In this document: in pieces, positions 1-6,653 of the stretch
Layout: every line of letters begins with the position of its first letter
How positions within the stretch are numbered: position 1 is the stretch's first letter
NCBI GenBank assembly: GCA_003023745.1
Contig: PXYV01000013.1
Span: forward strand, 1-64,000
Length of the DNA stretch: 64,000 nt
Reading direction: 5' to 3'
Source: Sulfobacillus acidophilus
GTDB lineage: Bacteria > Bacillota > Sulfobacillia > Sulfobacillales > Sulfobacillaceae
Position numbers and translations under genes: made by a program
The notes under the pieces: model-generated
Database searches by the model: none
Told to the model about the DNA's origin: nothing
Seen by the model: only the letters and a program-made list of their open reading frames with translations

Positions 1-93
1 GGCGCATCATTTTCGCCAAGACTGGCTCATAATTACTGGACTGGGTGGCGCAGACTTTCCGAAATCAGTGGCTCAACTTTTCCGTAATACGCA

Positions 94-118
94 GTACGCT
101 CCGCGATGCGGAGCGTAC
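94..118. repeat. Perfect 11-bp stem hairpin over the apparent recombinase start
   Basis: Bases 94-104 and 108-118 are exact reverse complements (GTACGCTCCGC / GCGGAGCGTAC) around a 3-nt loop. The ATG at 106 overlaps the loop. It may be a recombinase-binding palindrome at the element edge or a structure limiting translation of the trio. It has no T-run, so an intrinsic terminator is unlikely. Confidence 0.6.
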
Positions 119-1107
119 AAGTGTTATGGGATTATACGGCCTACGGGACGATGGTCGTCCACCGTCGTCCTCCACACCCACCCTTTGTGTGCCCCGCGCC
201 CTTTGCCGTCGAGTATGAGGCCTTTCAGGCCATGTGCCGTGCGCGGGCCTATACGCCGATGGGCACCACCACACTCTTGAACGTGCTGCATCGTTTTCTA
301 CTCTTTCTCGACGATCAAGGTCTGGCCCACGCGGATGAAATGCGCGCTGAGCATCTCACCCGATTCATGGAGTCCTTTAGCGGATGCAGTACGCGTTACA
401 TTGCGACGGTGATCTCGACTCTCCGCAATTACTTAACGTTTCTGTATACCGAGGGATTTCTCCCCGTGAATCTGAGCCTACAACTGCCGAAGGTGCGAGT
501 TCAGCGGCATGCATTCATCCCCTCGTCGTGGACGGCCGAGAATGTGACCAAACTACTCGCGGCGATTGATCGACACAACCCGCAAGGAAAACGGGACTAT
601 GCCATTCTACTGATGGTGATCCGGCTCGGATTGCGCGTGAGCGACATCCGAGCCTTAACCCTCAACAATTTGGACTGGTCCCGCAAGTGCCTCTCGATCA
701 TCATGACCAAAACCAAGCGGCCGCTGGAATTACCGCTCTTAGACGATGTGGGGTGGGCTTTAATTGACTATCTCCAGCATGGCAGACCGGCCACGACGGC
801 GGAGCAAGTGTTTGTGCGGCATCGAGCTCCATATGATGGATTTGCGCATCATGACAATCTGGAGCGGATGCTCCAGCGGCACATGCATCCCGCAGGCATT
901 ACGATGGCCGGGCAAAAGCACGGCCTCCACTCCTTGCGTAGCACGTTGGCCCGGACCCTCCTAGAGACCGGCGCGACGCTGCCCGTCATTGCCGGTGTGC
1001 TCGGCCACCAGAGTGTGCAGACGACCAGTCACTATCTTGCGATCGATCTGGACGGCTTACGTCAGTGTGCCCTCGACCCCGATCAGGTGTTGGCAGATGG
1101 CCGCTAA
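106..1107 (+). CDS. Tyrosine recombinase, first gene of outer RIT trio (RitA-like)
   Basis: This is a phage-integrase-family site-specific recombinase. An N-terminal SAM-like DNA-binding region (about residues 35-130) precedes a catalytic domain with all the expected residues visible: Arg in RLGLRVSD (R177), Lys in TKTKRPLEL (about K204), HSLR (H275, R278), His in LGHQS (H301) and the nucleophile Tyr in TSHYLAI (Y310). It resembles the first gene of the inner trio (3929-5164) but is about 80 residues shorter at the N-terminus. A stop codon at 85-87 excludes a longer frame. The ATG at 106 sits in a hairpin loop and has no good ribosome binding site, so GTG 121 or ATG 151 are alternatives, or the 5' end is lost. 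Its stop overlaps the next start by 11 bp, typical of coupled RIT genes. Confidence 0.85.
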   Translation: MRSVQVLWDYTAYGTMVVHRRPPHPPFVCPAPFAVEYEAFQAMCRARAYTPMGTTTLLNVLHRFLLFLDDQGLAHADEMRAEHLTRFMESFSGCSTRYIATVISTLRNYLTFLYTEGFLPVNLSLQLPKVRVQRHAFIPSSWTAENVTKLLAAIDRHNPQGKRDYAILLMVIRLGLRVSDIRALTLNNLDWSRKCLSIIMTKTKRPLELPLLDDVGWALIDYLQHGRPATTAEQVFVRHRAPYDGFAHHDNLERMLQRHMHPAGITMAGQKHGLHSLRSTLARTLLETGATLPVIAGVLGHQSVQTTSHYLAIDLDGLRQCALDPDQVLADGR

Positions 1108-1848
1108 TGATTGGGGGAGTAGTAGCCTAGCGGGCGACTTGCGCGCGTTTTTGCAGGAGATACGGCTGGCCGGGTATCAATACCGGCGGGAAGATCGGAT
1201 CTTGGAGAAGTTCGACGCCTATTGTGTCGCCCATGGTGAGGGAAGCCGCGTGCTCACGCGGCCGCTCGTCGACGGGTTTTGCTATGGGATTGCTTACGAA
1301 AAGCCGAGCACACCGTATGCTAAGGAACGGGTGTTACGACGTTTCGGCACCTTTTTGGCGCGACAGGGCCAGGAATCCTATATCTTGCCCGTTTCCGCAC
1401 GCCCACGGAGCGCTTATCAGCCCTACATTTTCACCATTGAGGAATTGCGCCAGCTCTTCCGCGCCAGCGATAGCCGTGCGGCTCACCCGCTCAGCACCCA
1501 TTCGCGGACCGATCCGCTTTTGTTCCGGCTTGTGTATGGGTGTGGTCTCCGCATTTCCGAAGCGCTCAACCTGCAAATGCACGATGTGGACGTGGATGCA
1601 GGCACGCTCACAATCCGGCACGCCAAAAATGGCAAGGAGCGACGGATTCCGATGGCCCCAGGGGTGGTATCCCGATGCCGGCAATACCAGGCCAGCATGC
1701 ACGGGGCCGGCGGCCCGACGACGTATTTCTTTCCCAATCGGACGGGTGGCCGCTTGAACCACACCACCGTATATCGCGAATTTCGCGATCTTCTCTGGCA
1801 GGCGGGGATTCCGCACTCAGGTCAGGGACCGCGCATTCATGACCTCCG
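1097..1848 (+). pseudogene. Tyrosine recombinase RitB-like, N-terminal part, split by inserted element
   Basis: ATG 1097 overlaps the end of the upstream recombinase. The frame runs through the SAM-like N-domain and the catalytic motifs YGCGLRISEAL (Arg) and HAKNGKERRIPM (Lys), reaching IHDLR of the HxxR box. At 1849 it enters the end of another element and the reading changes to foreign sequence. The missing C-terminus lies at 5326-5551. Joining base 1848 to 5326 restores the frame and reads IHDLRHSYCVHCLRQW, giving about 325 residues, close to the intact RitB of the inner element (323). The insertion thus removed the catalytic His and Tyr from this half. Confidence 0.9.
1843..1848. repeat. 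Left copy of 6-bp direct repeat CCTCCG flanking the inner RIT element
   Basis: CCTCCG at 1843-1848 recurs at 5320-5325. Removing one copy plus everything between restores the split recombinase frame exactly, so this is either the target duplication or the 6-bp crossover sequence of a tyrosine recombinase. Confidence 0.8.
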
Positions 1849-1878
1849 TTATCCCAACCTAAATAAAATCCCAACCTT
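1849..1878. repeat. Left 30-bp terminal inverted repeat of inner RIT
   Basis: The 30 bases are the exact reverse complement of 5264-5293. The repeat contains two direct copies of CCCAACC separated by a 10-bp A/T-rich spacer, a likely paired binding site for the recombinases. Confidence 0.9.
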
Positions 1879-1913
1879 AGGCATCAAACGTGATGAGCGC
1901 CGTGTTCAAGGCC

Positions 1914-1930
1914 GAAAAGGTTGGGGTTTT
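1914..1930. repeat. Left 17-bp subterminal inverted repeat of inner RIT
   Basis: GAAAAGGTTGGGGTTTT is the reverse complement of 5212-5228. It is also partly inverted relative to the CCCAACC repeats of the outer 30-bp repeat, so each element end could fold back on itself. Probable accessory binding site. Confidence 0.75.
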
Positions 1931-1934
1931 GTCT

Positions 1935-2987
1935 TTACGTTTTCATGGATTTCACTCCACAGAATTCCGCTAAGCCCCCTGTCCCATTTTTCCATTTCTT
2001 TGAGACCGTTCGGTCTGCCTCATCTTCCAAGGTTGCTAGGGCCTTCAATTCTTGCTCTAACGTAATATCCAGATACCCCATTGTGGTCTGAAGTTGCTCA
2101 TGTCCGAGGAGAAAGGAAATCTGCACAATATTCATCCCGTCCTCCAACCAGTGGGAGGCCTTCGCATGCCGCAGTTGATGTGCATGGAGCTCACGCGGCA
2201 CCTCATGACACTGTTCATGCGCCACTCGGGCATGCTTCTTCAGTTGCTTGTTGACCGCCGTCTGACTCATCTTCCCCTGCGGCCCGGTATTTCGGGAATA
2301 AAACACATACGCCGTCGGATGAGGCGTCTCCCCATGGAATTCTTTGAGGTATTTCTTCAGATGGCCCACGGCTTTGGGTAACAGGTAGAGGGTTCGGATT
2401 TTGCGGCCCTTGCCGACGACGGTGACGTGTGGTTTGACGGCGTCCCAATGCAGGTGTTCGATGGTTAAGGAGAGGAGTTCATCCATCCGCATCGCGGTGC
2501 TGTATAACGTAATCATGAGGGCGAGATCGCGGCGCCCGGCTTTGGTAGAGACATCCGGTACCGACAACAAGACCTGGACGGCTTGTTTACTCATCCCACG
2601 GACGGGCTTGTGCCCGTCCTTTTTTCGGGGAATGCGCGTCGCATCCTCAAACAAGTACAACAACGTGAGGTCTTGCCTCCCCACGTATTTCAGGAATGCG
2701 CGTAAGGAGGCGAGGCGGTTGTTGCAGGTGGCTGGGCTGCAGCCGCGCTGCGTCATCAGCCACTGCAGCCATTCCTCGATGACGGTTCGGCGGAAACACG
2801 CTCCACTCAGCGTTTCCGGTCGGATCGCTTTTTCCGTCTCCAAAAACCCGAGATACAACGCGAGGGCATCCTGATACGATTTCGCGGTGTGGTGGCTGGG
2901 GGTCTGCTGGGACGGAACGTACGCCTGCAAAAAGGTGTGGAGGTGACGGGCGATGACGGCGGCTTCATTGTGGGCTTTCTTCATCAT
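1935..2987 (-). CDS. Tyrosine recombinase, third gene of inner RIT trio (RitC)
   Basis: Phage-integrase-family recombinase of 350 residues. The N-terminal SAM-like domain covers about residues 1-130. The catalytic domain shows Arg in STAMRMDELL, Lys in VVGKGRKIRTL, the HQLRH box, His in LLGHEQ and Tyr in TTMGYLDI, so it looks catalytically complete. The start overlaps the end of the preceding recombinase by 23 bp. GGAGGTGA lies just upstream, and ATG 2984 has better spacing than ATG 2987. It is last in the three-gene unit and ends 5 bp from the subterminal repeat. In RIT elements all three proteins are thought to act together, but their separate roles are not known to me. Confidence 0.9.
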   Translation of the reverse strand: MMKKAHNEAAVIARHLHTFLQAYVPSQQTPSHHTAKSYQDALALYLGFLETEKAIRPETLSGACFRRTVIEEWLQWLMTQRGCSPATCNNRLASLRAFLKYVGRQDLTLLYLFEDATRIPRKKDGHKPVRGMSKQAVQVLLSVPDVSTKAGRRDLALMITLYSTAMRMDELLSLTIEHLHWDAVKPHVTVVGKGRKIRTLYLLPKAVGHLKKYLKEFHGETPHPTAYVFYSRNTGPQGKMSQTAVNKQLKKHARVAHEQCHEVPRELHAHQLRHAKASHWLEDGMNIVQISFLLGHEQLQTTMGYLDITLEQELKALATLEDEADRTVSKKWKNGTGGLAEFCGVKSMKT

Positions 2988-3936
2988 TCACCTCCGGCAC
3001 CATTTTGTCGAAATCTGCTCCCGTTTTTTCTGCCAGAATGTCCGCCAGTCCCGGCACCAGGGCATAGTAATTCTTGGTGCTTTCCACCGTACGATGTCCC
3101 ATGCTCTTGCTGAGATACAGGAGTTTGGCATTGAATCCAAAGCCTTCATCGGTCCAGTGGTTGATGTTTTCGATGGCATAATGGTGTCGGAATTCGTATG
3201 CCGTGGCCCGTGCGCTGTTATCTTTGTTCCACAATTCCCGGAAGTTGGTCTGCACCCATTTCCTTGTGTGGAACGCATCCCCTCGGGCTGGGAAAAAATA
3301 GGTCCGATGCGGATACCACCGGCGGATGGCCGCATCGTAACGGGTCAACAGGTCCCGCATGGAATCGTGCAGCACGACATAGTGCTGGGCATGCCCTTTG
3401 GAATAGCGGATGTTCAGAATGCCGTGACACCAGTCCACATCCTCCACCCGCAGCATGCGGGCCTCGTTCGTGCGCAGTCCGCTGCTGTACAGCAGCCGGA
3501 AGAAGACCGGAATGGTGATCTTCCGGGACCGCTGGTCGGGCGTATACGATGCGGCCGGTAGGGTGTCACACGCGCGGAAAAAATTCCCCAGTTCCGCTTC
3601 CGTAAAGGCATGGGGAATATAGGTGCGGGGCTCTTTCCTCGGCATATCGGGCGGCATCACGCGGGTTTTCCCGCGTGTCCTCAAGTAGCCGAGGAAACTG
3701 GCGACCACATAGATGCGGGATCGGCAGGAATTGTTGGGTTCGGTGTCGCGTTGGCGACACCACGTGTCGATCATGGCTTGGGAGAGGCGGGTCGCCTCGG
3801 GATAGTGTGTCTGGCAATATCGATCAAACAAGAGGAGGTTCGGTTCATAGGACGCGTCATTCCACCGCCCCGATGCTTTTTGGTAGGTCATATATTCCTG
3901 GACCAGCGGTGCCAGAAAAGACGTGAACTTAGGCAT
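2965..3936 (-). CDS. Tyrosine recombinase, second gene of inner RIT trio (RitB)
   Basis: Phage-integrase-family recombinase of about 323 residues from ATG 3936, chosen because GGAGGTG lies 7 bp upstream. The longer open frame to 3984 adds an unconvincing basic stretch inside the upstream gene. Visible catalytic residues are Arg in SSGLRTNEAR, Lys in YSKGHAQHY, the box YEFRHHY (the usual first His is Tyr), His in MGHRT and Tyr in STKNYYAL. The His-to-Tyr change in the HxxR box is unusual. The homologous gene of the outer element has the standard IHDLRH. It overlaps RitA by 8 bp and RitC by 23 bp, consistent with translational coupling. Confidence 0.9.
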   Translation of the reverse strand: MPKFTSFLAPLVQEYMTYQKASGRWNDASYEPNLLLFDRYCQTHYPEATRLSQAMIDTWCRQRDTEPNNSCRSRIYVVASFLGYLRTRGKTRVMPPDMPRKEPRTYIPHAFTEAELGNFFRACDTLPAASYTPDQRSRKITIPVFFRLLYSSGLRTNEARMLRVEDVDWCHGILNIRYSKGHAQHYVVLHDSMRDLLTRYDAAIRRWYPHRTYFFPARGDAFHTRKWVQTNFRELWNKDNSARATAYEFRHHYAIENINHWTDEGFGFNAKLLYLSKSMGHRTVESTKNYYALVPGLADILAEKTGADFDKMVPEVNDEESPQ

Positions 3937-5164
3937 GGGAGAGCACCTCCTCGGGCACCGGCCACCGCGCGATACTGAGGGCACAGTCCTTCAGATGCGG
4001 AAAATCGGCGCTAAGATAGGTCTCCAGGGAGTCGGGCGACGTGTGCCCCAGGGTCCGGCTGATGACCGGCTGCGGGACGCCATGGCCTAACAGGGCGGTG
4101 GCCAGGTAGTGTCGGAACAGATGAAAGCCCTTGCGATCCCCGGAGGACTGCCGGATGCCTGCGGCATCCATGATCCGCCCGGCGACGTTGCCCAGGCTGC
4201 TGCTCTTTAATCGTTCGTACGGCTTGCGTTGCGCAAGAAACACATGCTGGTCTTCGGTCGGCGGACGTTCGGCGGTCAGATAGGCATAGAGGGCATTGCC
4301 GACCCGGGCGGTTAAGGGCAGTTCCAGGGGATATTGGGTTTTCTGTTGTTGGATCGAGAGAACATCTCGGTCCCAGTCGATCGCGTCCAGAGTCATGCCG
4401 GCGATATCGCAACTCCGTAACCCGGTGTAGAGCGCCAACGTTCCGATGGCTTGGTCCCGGAGCGTCAGCGAATGGTCCCCGGGCGCGAGAACCGCCTTGA
4501 CCTGGGCGATTTCTTCGGCGGTCAGATACGGGATGTTTTTACGCGGTTCCCGTAATGCGGGGAGAAACGCCAGGATCCGACGACAGGCGTCTCCCTGACC
4601 GGGAATACACGCTTTTAATACGGCGGTAAGGCTTTTCTTGTAGGAACAACTCCGTCGCACGGTCTCATCGGGAGAAAGAAAGATGGCTAGCACGGCCTCT
4701 TCGGTAATGGCCGCGAGGGTATCGAGGCCTTGTTGCTGGAGCGATAAGAAAAAGGTAGCGGCATGATGCGATTCGGAATAGATGGTGGTCGGTTTCTTGC
4801 CATCGTGCTGTGCCACGGCACCGTCGGTGTCAATGATCGATCGGAATTCGGATGACAACAACGGGTAAGCGCCTCTTGGAAAGAGCTCATGTCGGCGGCG
4901 ACCGTCCGGGAATCGGTGATAAACCGCAAACTGCTCGATGGCCCCAATGATCATCCGCTTCTCCCGGAGATAATCGGGAGAGTGCGGTGTTTGCGTATAG
5001 TCCCGATACACATCCGTATAAGAGGACCACGCCTGGGAATCCGCCCGGGCCAAGATTCGTTTAATCTCCCGGGTCAACCGCGCCACGTAGATTGGTGAGT
5101 AGCCCTGGTCTTCCAGGTAGGCAATGAGCAGGGAATAGTTATCCCGTAGGTTTTGTACATTCAT
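3929..5164 (-). CDS. Tyrosine recombinase, first gene of inner RIT trio (RitA)
   Basis: Phage-integrase-family recombinase of about 411 residues from ATG 5164, preceded by AAGGAGGG at good spacing. The upstream extension to 5221 runs into the element end and is unlikely. A long N-terminal region, with extra sequence relative to Xer proteins, precedes a catalytic domain with Arg in YTGLRSCDIAG, Lys in QQQKTQYPLEL, HLFRH, His in TLGHTS and Tyr in LETYLSA. It is the promoter-proximal gene, starting about 100 bp inside the right inverted repeat. It is homologous to the gene at 106-1107, but its longer N-terminus suggests that copy is trimmed or starts differently. Confidence 0.92.
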   Translation of the reverse strand: MNVQNLRDNYSLLIAYLEDQGYSPIYVARLTREIKRILARADSQAWSSYTDVYRDYTQTPHSPDYLREKRMIIGAIEQFAVYHRFPDGRRRHELFPRGAYPLLSSEFRSIIDTDGAVAQHDGKKPTTIYSESHHAATFFLSLQQQGLDTLAAITEEAVLAIFLSPDETVRRSCSYKKSLTAVLKACIPGQGDACRRILAFLPALREPRKNIPYLTAEEIAQVKAVLAPGDHSLTLRDQAIGTLALYTGLRSCDIAGMTLDAIDWDRDVLSIQQQKTQYPLELPLTARVGNALYAYLTAERPPTEDQHVFLAQRKPYERLKSSSLGNVAGRIMDAAGIRQSSGDRKGFHLFRHYLATALLGHGVPQPVISRTLGHTSPDSLETYLSADFPHLKDCALSIARWPVPEEVLSHA

Positions 5165-5211
5165 GGGTATGCCCTCCTTTTCGTCACTAAGAAGAGCATA
5201 CAATGCAAGAA

Positions 5212-5228
5212 AAAACCCCAACCTTTTC
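5212..5228. repeat. Right 17-bp subterminal inverted repeat of inner RIT
   Basis: Reverse complement of 1914-1930. It lies between the first recombinase start and the 30-bp terminal repeat, so the trio promoter probably overlaps this region. Confidence 0.75.
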
Positions 5229-5263
5229 TGGTTTAAAAGCTGCTGTCGCAGCGTTCGGCGACA

Positions 5264-5293
5264 AAGGTTGGGATTTTATTTAGGTTGGGATAA
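5264..5293. repeat. Right 30-bp terminal inverted repeat of inner RIT
   Basis: Exact reverse complement of 1849-1878. Unlike the left end, the element continues another 26 bases to the direct repeat at 5320, so the two ends are not symmetric. Confidence 0.9.
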
Positions 5294-5325
5294 CGGAGAA
5301 AATCCAAACGTTTGGATTTCCTCCG
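5294..5325. repeat. 32-bp near-perfect palindrome at right end of inner RIT
   Basis: CGGAGAAAATCCAAA, a central CG, then TTTGGATTTCCTCCG form a palindrome with one mismatch pair. If the element ends were joined in a circle, this palindrome would merge with both 30-bp repeats into a 92-bp near-perfect palindrome. The only mismatch falls in the CCTCCG / CGGAGA positions, where strand exchange appears to have occurred. Confidence 0.8.
5320..5325. repeat. Right copy of 6-bp direct repeat CCTCCG
   Basis: Partner of 1843-1848. The interrupted recombinase frame resumes immediately after it at 5326. Confidence 0.8.
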
Positions 5326-5551
5326 ACACAGTTATTGTGTGCATTGCCTCCGGCAATGGGTCCAGAGCGGCAAGGATCTGCTCAATGCCCTGCCGTATCT
5401 CTCCGCCTATTTGGGTCATACGGATTTTCGGGGCACGGAGTATTACCTCCGCCTTACGGCCGAGGTGTATCCGGATCTCGTCGTACAGTGGGAGGCCGCG
5501 TTGGGATCCATCATTCCCCAAGGAGGGTATTCCCCTGAAGACACCGACTGA
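5326..5551 (+). pseudogene. Tyrosine recombinase RitB-like, C-terminal part of the split gene
   Basis: This is the continuation of the gene broken at 1848. It encodes HSYCVHCLRQW and then YLGHTDFRGTEYYLRL, which supplies the catalytic His and the nucleophile Tyr missing from the first half. An open frame exists from ATG 5312, but its first residues come from the inserted element. It ends at 5551, overlapping the start of the third recombinase, as expected for a RIT trio. Confidence 0.88.
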
Positions 5552-6180
5552 CTTTGCTCGGCACCTGTCCACGTTTCTCACGCAATATCTTCCGGGACAA
5601 AAGAATGTGAGTCCCCATACCATTGCCGCTTATCGCGATACATGGAAACTGTTTCTGATCTTTAGCGAACAATATGACGGGGTAGGGCCGGAGCGATTGA
5701 CCCTCGCCAAGCTGACCAAAGATCGCGTCCTGGCCTATTTGGAGTGGCTCGAAACGGTGCGCCATTGCTCGGCGGCGACGCGCAATTAGCGACGATCGGC
5801 CGTGGTCGGGTTTACGCGTTATGTACAACAGGAAGTACCGGATTACCTCTTTGAGTGGCAACGGATTCAGAGCATTCCGGCGAAAAAGGCCGCCCAGCCG
5901 CTGGTGCCCTATCTGACCGAGGACGCCTTACGTATTCTATTCGCCCAACCGAACCCCGAGACAGCCCACGGTCGCCGCGACTTAGTCCTCTTAGTGGTGA
6001 TGTACGACAGTGCGGCTCGGTGCAGGAATTGGTAGATTTGCGTGTCCGCGATGTACGGCTCACGTCGCCCGCGGTGATGACACTCCATGGGAAAGGCCAA
6101 AAAACACGCCAAGTCCCGATCCTGGGTCAAACAACCGCATTACTGACGAGTTATTTGACTCACCACCAAAAGACGGCGTG
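5535..6180 (+). pseudogene. Tyrosine recombinase RitC-like, broken third gene of outer trio
   Basis: The frame probably began near a CTG at 5535, 7 bp after AAGGAGGG (5519-5526), overlapping the previous gene. It shows the N-domain (ARHLSTFLTQYLPG, HTIAAYRD) and then a nonsense codon: TAG at 5788-5790, where CAG would read ATRNQRRSAV. A one-base loss near 6019 changes frame after YDSAAR, and the reading continues as VQELVDLRVRD and LHGKGQKTRQVPIL. After about 6180 the similarity ends, so HxxR, His and Tyr are absent. The tail (to a stop at 6316) looks foreign. This is the counterpart of the intact gene at 1935-2987. Confidence 0.8.
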
Positions 6181-6328
6181 GGGTATAGCCGGCACGAACG
6201 CAGAAATGAAGTGGAAGGCATTAGAAAGTACGTACCAGGAGCTACAAACGGAGGCTCTTCCGCAATGGAAAGGTGATGACGACTTGATGCACTGGCTACA
6301 AGACCTCTGCAAGTAGCTCTTGTGGATG

Positions 6329-6411
6329 ATTATGGGGAGTGTTGGACGAAAAACTGGCGTGGACACGCCGTTTGCGCCCGGCACTCCCCATTTACCGATA
6401 CTCCCCATAAT
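6329..6411. repeat. 12-bp inverted repeats with nested hairpin
   Basis: ATTATGGGGAGT (6329-6340) pairs exactly with 6400-6411. A further partial copy CACTCCCCAT lies at 6382-6391, and an inner hairpin GGCGTG/CACGCC is at 6356-6369. It lies just beyond the truncated recombinase. It could be a remnant of an insertion-sequence end or part of the deletion scar. I cannot assign a family. Confidence 0.45.
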
Positions 6412-6589
6412 GGCGAAGCACGTGGAGGTCAGGTGTTTCCGGGCTAGGATTGGACACGTGACACGGGCTCTCTGCTCATGTTTTGGGAGCAGCCACCGGA
6501 CCGCGTCGGCATTCAGACGATTGCCCCGCCAAACCCGGACAAGCGGCCGGATAGATTTCGGGTTTTGGCCAACTGGTGACGTTAGCGAT

Positions 6590-6615
6590 CTAGGGTGTCG
6601 GCATCGACACCCTAG
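6590..6615. terminator. Strong hairpin downstream of the secreted glycosidase/TIG gene
   Basis: CTAGGGTGTCG and its exact complement surround the loop GCAT (11-bp stem), 38 bp beyond the minus-strand stop at 6654. There is no clear T-tract on either strand, so it may be a weak terminator or an mRNA-protecting 3' stem. Confidence 0.5.
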
Positions 6616-6653
6616 ACCGAGGGGTGGTAGGCGCTAGAGTCCGTCCACGGGTG

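Larger units (their letters stand above)
1849..5319 (-). mobile_element. Intact inner RIT element (recombinase-in-trio), 3471 bp
   Basis: The element carries three minus-strand tyrosine recombinase genes with overlapping ends (5164-3929, 3936-2965, 2987-1935) and nothing else. It has 30-bp perfect inverted repeats at 1849-1878 and 5264-5293, and 17-bp subterminal inverted repeats at 1914-1930 and 5212-5228. The CCTCCG direct repeat flanks it. It sits inside the HxxR-coding stretch of the second recombinase of another RIT element. All three frames are open with mostly complete catalytic residues, so it may still be active. Family knowledge: RIT elements carry three adjacent tyrosine recombinases and terminal inverted repeats. 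That this is one element nested in another follows directly from the sequence. Confidence 0.9.
1..6180 (+). mobile_element. Degenerate outer RIT-like element (recombinase trio), disrupted by a second RIT element
   Basis: Three consecutive plus-strand tyrosine recombinase genes with overlapping ends (106-1107, then 1097-1848 continued at 5326-5551, then 5535-about 6180) form the A-B-C trio that defines RIT elements. The second gene is split by an inserted trio element and the third carries a nonsense codon, a frameshift and a lost C-terminus, so this copy is dead. I could not find matching terminal inverted repeats. The left end may lie at or before the window start, and the right end seems deleted near 6180, where recombinase similarity stops. 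Boundaries are therefore approximate. Confidence 0.7.

Noticed and set aside
1-6316. Tn554-type transposon (tnpA, tnpB, tnpC) or integron integrase
   Set aside because: Tn554 has two recombinases and a non-recombinase tnpC. Here all three genes in each unit carry recombinase domains, no attC sites or cassettes are seen, and terminal inverted repeats are present, which fits RIT elements.
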